DNA from: Saccharothrix deserti
GTDB lineage: Bacteria > Actinomycetota > Actinomycetes > Mycobacteriales > Pseudonocardiaceae
Assembly: GCF_009769385.1 (NCBI RefSeq)
Contig: NZ_ML775959.1
Span: 186,001 to 250,000, forward strand
Reading direction: 5' to 3'
DNA length: 64,000 nucleotides
Made by a program: the position numbers and the translations under genes. Shown here piece by piece: positions 63,416 to 64,000 of the stretch. Under the pieces are notes generated by a model. That model saw only the letters and a list, made by a program, of their open reading frames with translations. It was not told where the DNA came from and ran no database searches. Every line of letters starts with the position of its first letter. The stretch's first letter is position 1.

Positions 63416-64000
63416 GTGCGATACGTGGCCATCGGCGACAGCTTCACCGAAGGGGTCGGCGACGAACTCCCCGACGGCTCACCGCGCGGCTGGGCGGACT
63501 TGGTGGCCGCCGGGCTGGCCGCCGCGCGCGGTGAGACGGTGCACTACGCCAACCTCGCCGTCCGGGGCAGGCTGCTCGAACCGATCGTGACAGGGCAGGT
63601 CGACGCGGCGTTGTCCCTGTCGCCTGCGCCCACGCTGCTGACGCTCAACGGCGGCGGCAACGACATGATGCGGCCCGGTGTCGACACGGCGCGGCTGGTC
63701 GGGCTGACCGAGCGGGCGGTCCGGCGCTGCACGGCCGCCGGTGTGCGGTTGGTGCTGCTCAGCGGGGCCGATCCGTCGGGCCGGCTGCCGTTCGGGCGCA
63801 CGGTCCACCGCCGGGGCGTGGTGCTGACCGCCGCGATCGCGGACCTGGCCGCCCGCCACGACCTCCTGTTCGTCGACGTGTTCAACGACGTCGAGATCCG
63901 CCGCCCCGAGTACTGGTCGCCGGACCGGCTGCACCTCAACGCCGTCGGCCACCGGCGGGTGGCAGCCCTGGTCCTCACCGCTCTCGGGCACACCACGGCG
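63416..64000 (+). CDS. SGNH/GDSL-family hydrolase, 5' part
   Basis: An SGNH-fold esterase or lipase-like hydrolase running off the right edge (195 codons visible). Block I is RYVAIGDSFTEGVGDELPDG with the nucleophile Ser, block III is LNGGGNDMMRPG (oxyanion Asn), and block V is SPDRLHLNAVGHRRV with the catalytic Asp and His. There is no signal peptide, as expected for the cytoplasmic members common in actinomycetes. The GTG at 63416 follows AGGGAGG by about 9 bp. Little of the C-terminus should be missing. Substrate unknown. Confidence 0.85.
   Translation, partial: MRYVAIGDSFTEGVGDELPDGSPRGWADLVAAGLAAARGETVHYANLAVRGRLLEPIVTGQVDAALSLSPAPTLLTLNGGGNDMMRPGVDTARLVGLTERAVRRCTAAGVRLVLLSGADPSGRLPFGRTVHRRGVVLTAAIADLAARHDLLFVDVFNDVEIRRPEYWSPDRLHLNAVGHRRVAALVLTALGHTTA

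Overview
The window is about 72% GC, with G/C at nearly every third codon position. It carries SARP/AfsR, LAL and PucR regulators, an ECF sigma factor with a membrane extension, ROK/DeoR/MarR regulators and many glycoside hydrolases. This fits a soil or plant-associated filamentous actinomycete, probably a Pseudonocardiales member (Saccharothrix/Lentzea/Actinosynnema-like). That assignment is inferred from gene style only. I see no rRNA, tRNA, CRISPR array, intact transposase or replication origin.

Layout. 1-9.8 kb (+): a dense block of regulators made of a truncated LAL, a LAL-like ATPase lacking its DNA-binding domain, a complete LAL, a short LuxR-type regulator and a PucR-type regulator, ending in a methyltransferase with an apparent internal deletion. 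It looks like the regulatory flank of a natural-product cluster lying to the left. 10-15.3 kb (-): an MBL-fold hydrolase, a secreted beta-helix surface protein, and an ECF sigma factor carrying a zinc-finger-like motif, a membrane helix and an extracytoplasmic domain. 15.5-16.9 kb (+): an overlapping ipt-LOG pair, the minimal gene set for making a free cytokinin. 17.5-28 kb: secreted plant-polysaccharide enzymes (GH115, GH29-like, GH95) with a ROK regulator and the relic of a GH27 alpha-galactosidase. 28-31.2 kb: an aldehyde/alcohol dehydrogenase pair with a divergent MarR regulator and twin operators. 31.3-36 kb (+): a large protein with an LQRGAGNAAV N-terminal signature and a pore-like helical core, followed by an overlapping HEAT-repeat gene; this is a candidate effector-immunity pair.

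36-44 kb: a GH3 lipoprotein, a scar of two decayed gene fragments, a SARP/AfsR regulator, an AAC(3)-type acetyltransferase, an FAD monooxygenase and a CoA-transferase remnant. 44.4-48.1 kb (+): a three-gene operon (74-residue small protein, ThDP-dependent decarboxylase, flavin amine oxidase) behind a leader with two perfect hairpins. 48.2-62.5 kb: a self-contained glycan-uptake locus around a DeoR regulator. Leftward it has a PfkB kinase, an ABC sugar-binding lipoprotein, two permeases and a GH2 beta-galactosidase. Rightward it has deoR, GH4, GH38 alpha-mannosidase and GH29 alpha-L-fucosidase. Each arm ends at a strong hairpin terminator, and all the hydrolases appear cytoplasmic, so oligosaccharides are imported and then dismantled inside. 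62.5-64 kb: a secreted lectin/lyase-like protein behind a perfect DasR-type (dre) core site, and the start of an SGNH esterase.

Taken together the genes suggest growth on plant or fungal glycans rich in glucuronic acid, fucose, mannose and galactose, with possible plant signalling through cytokinin. The best candidates for something undescribed are the 31-36 kb putative toxin locus, the 44-48 kb small-protein operon, and the membrane-tethered sigma factor with its beta-helix partner.
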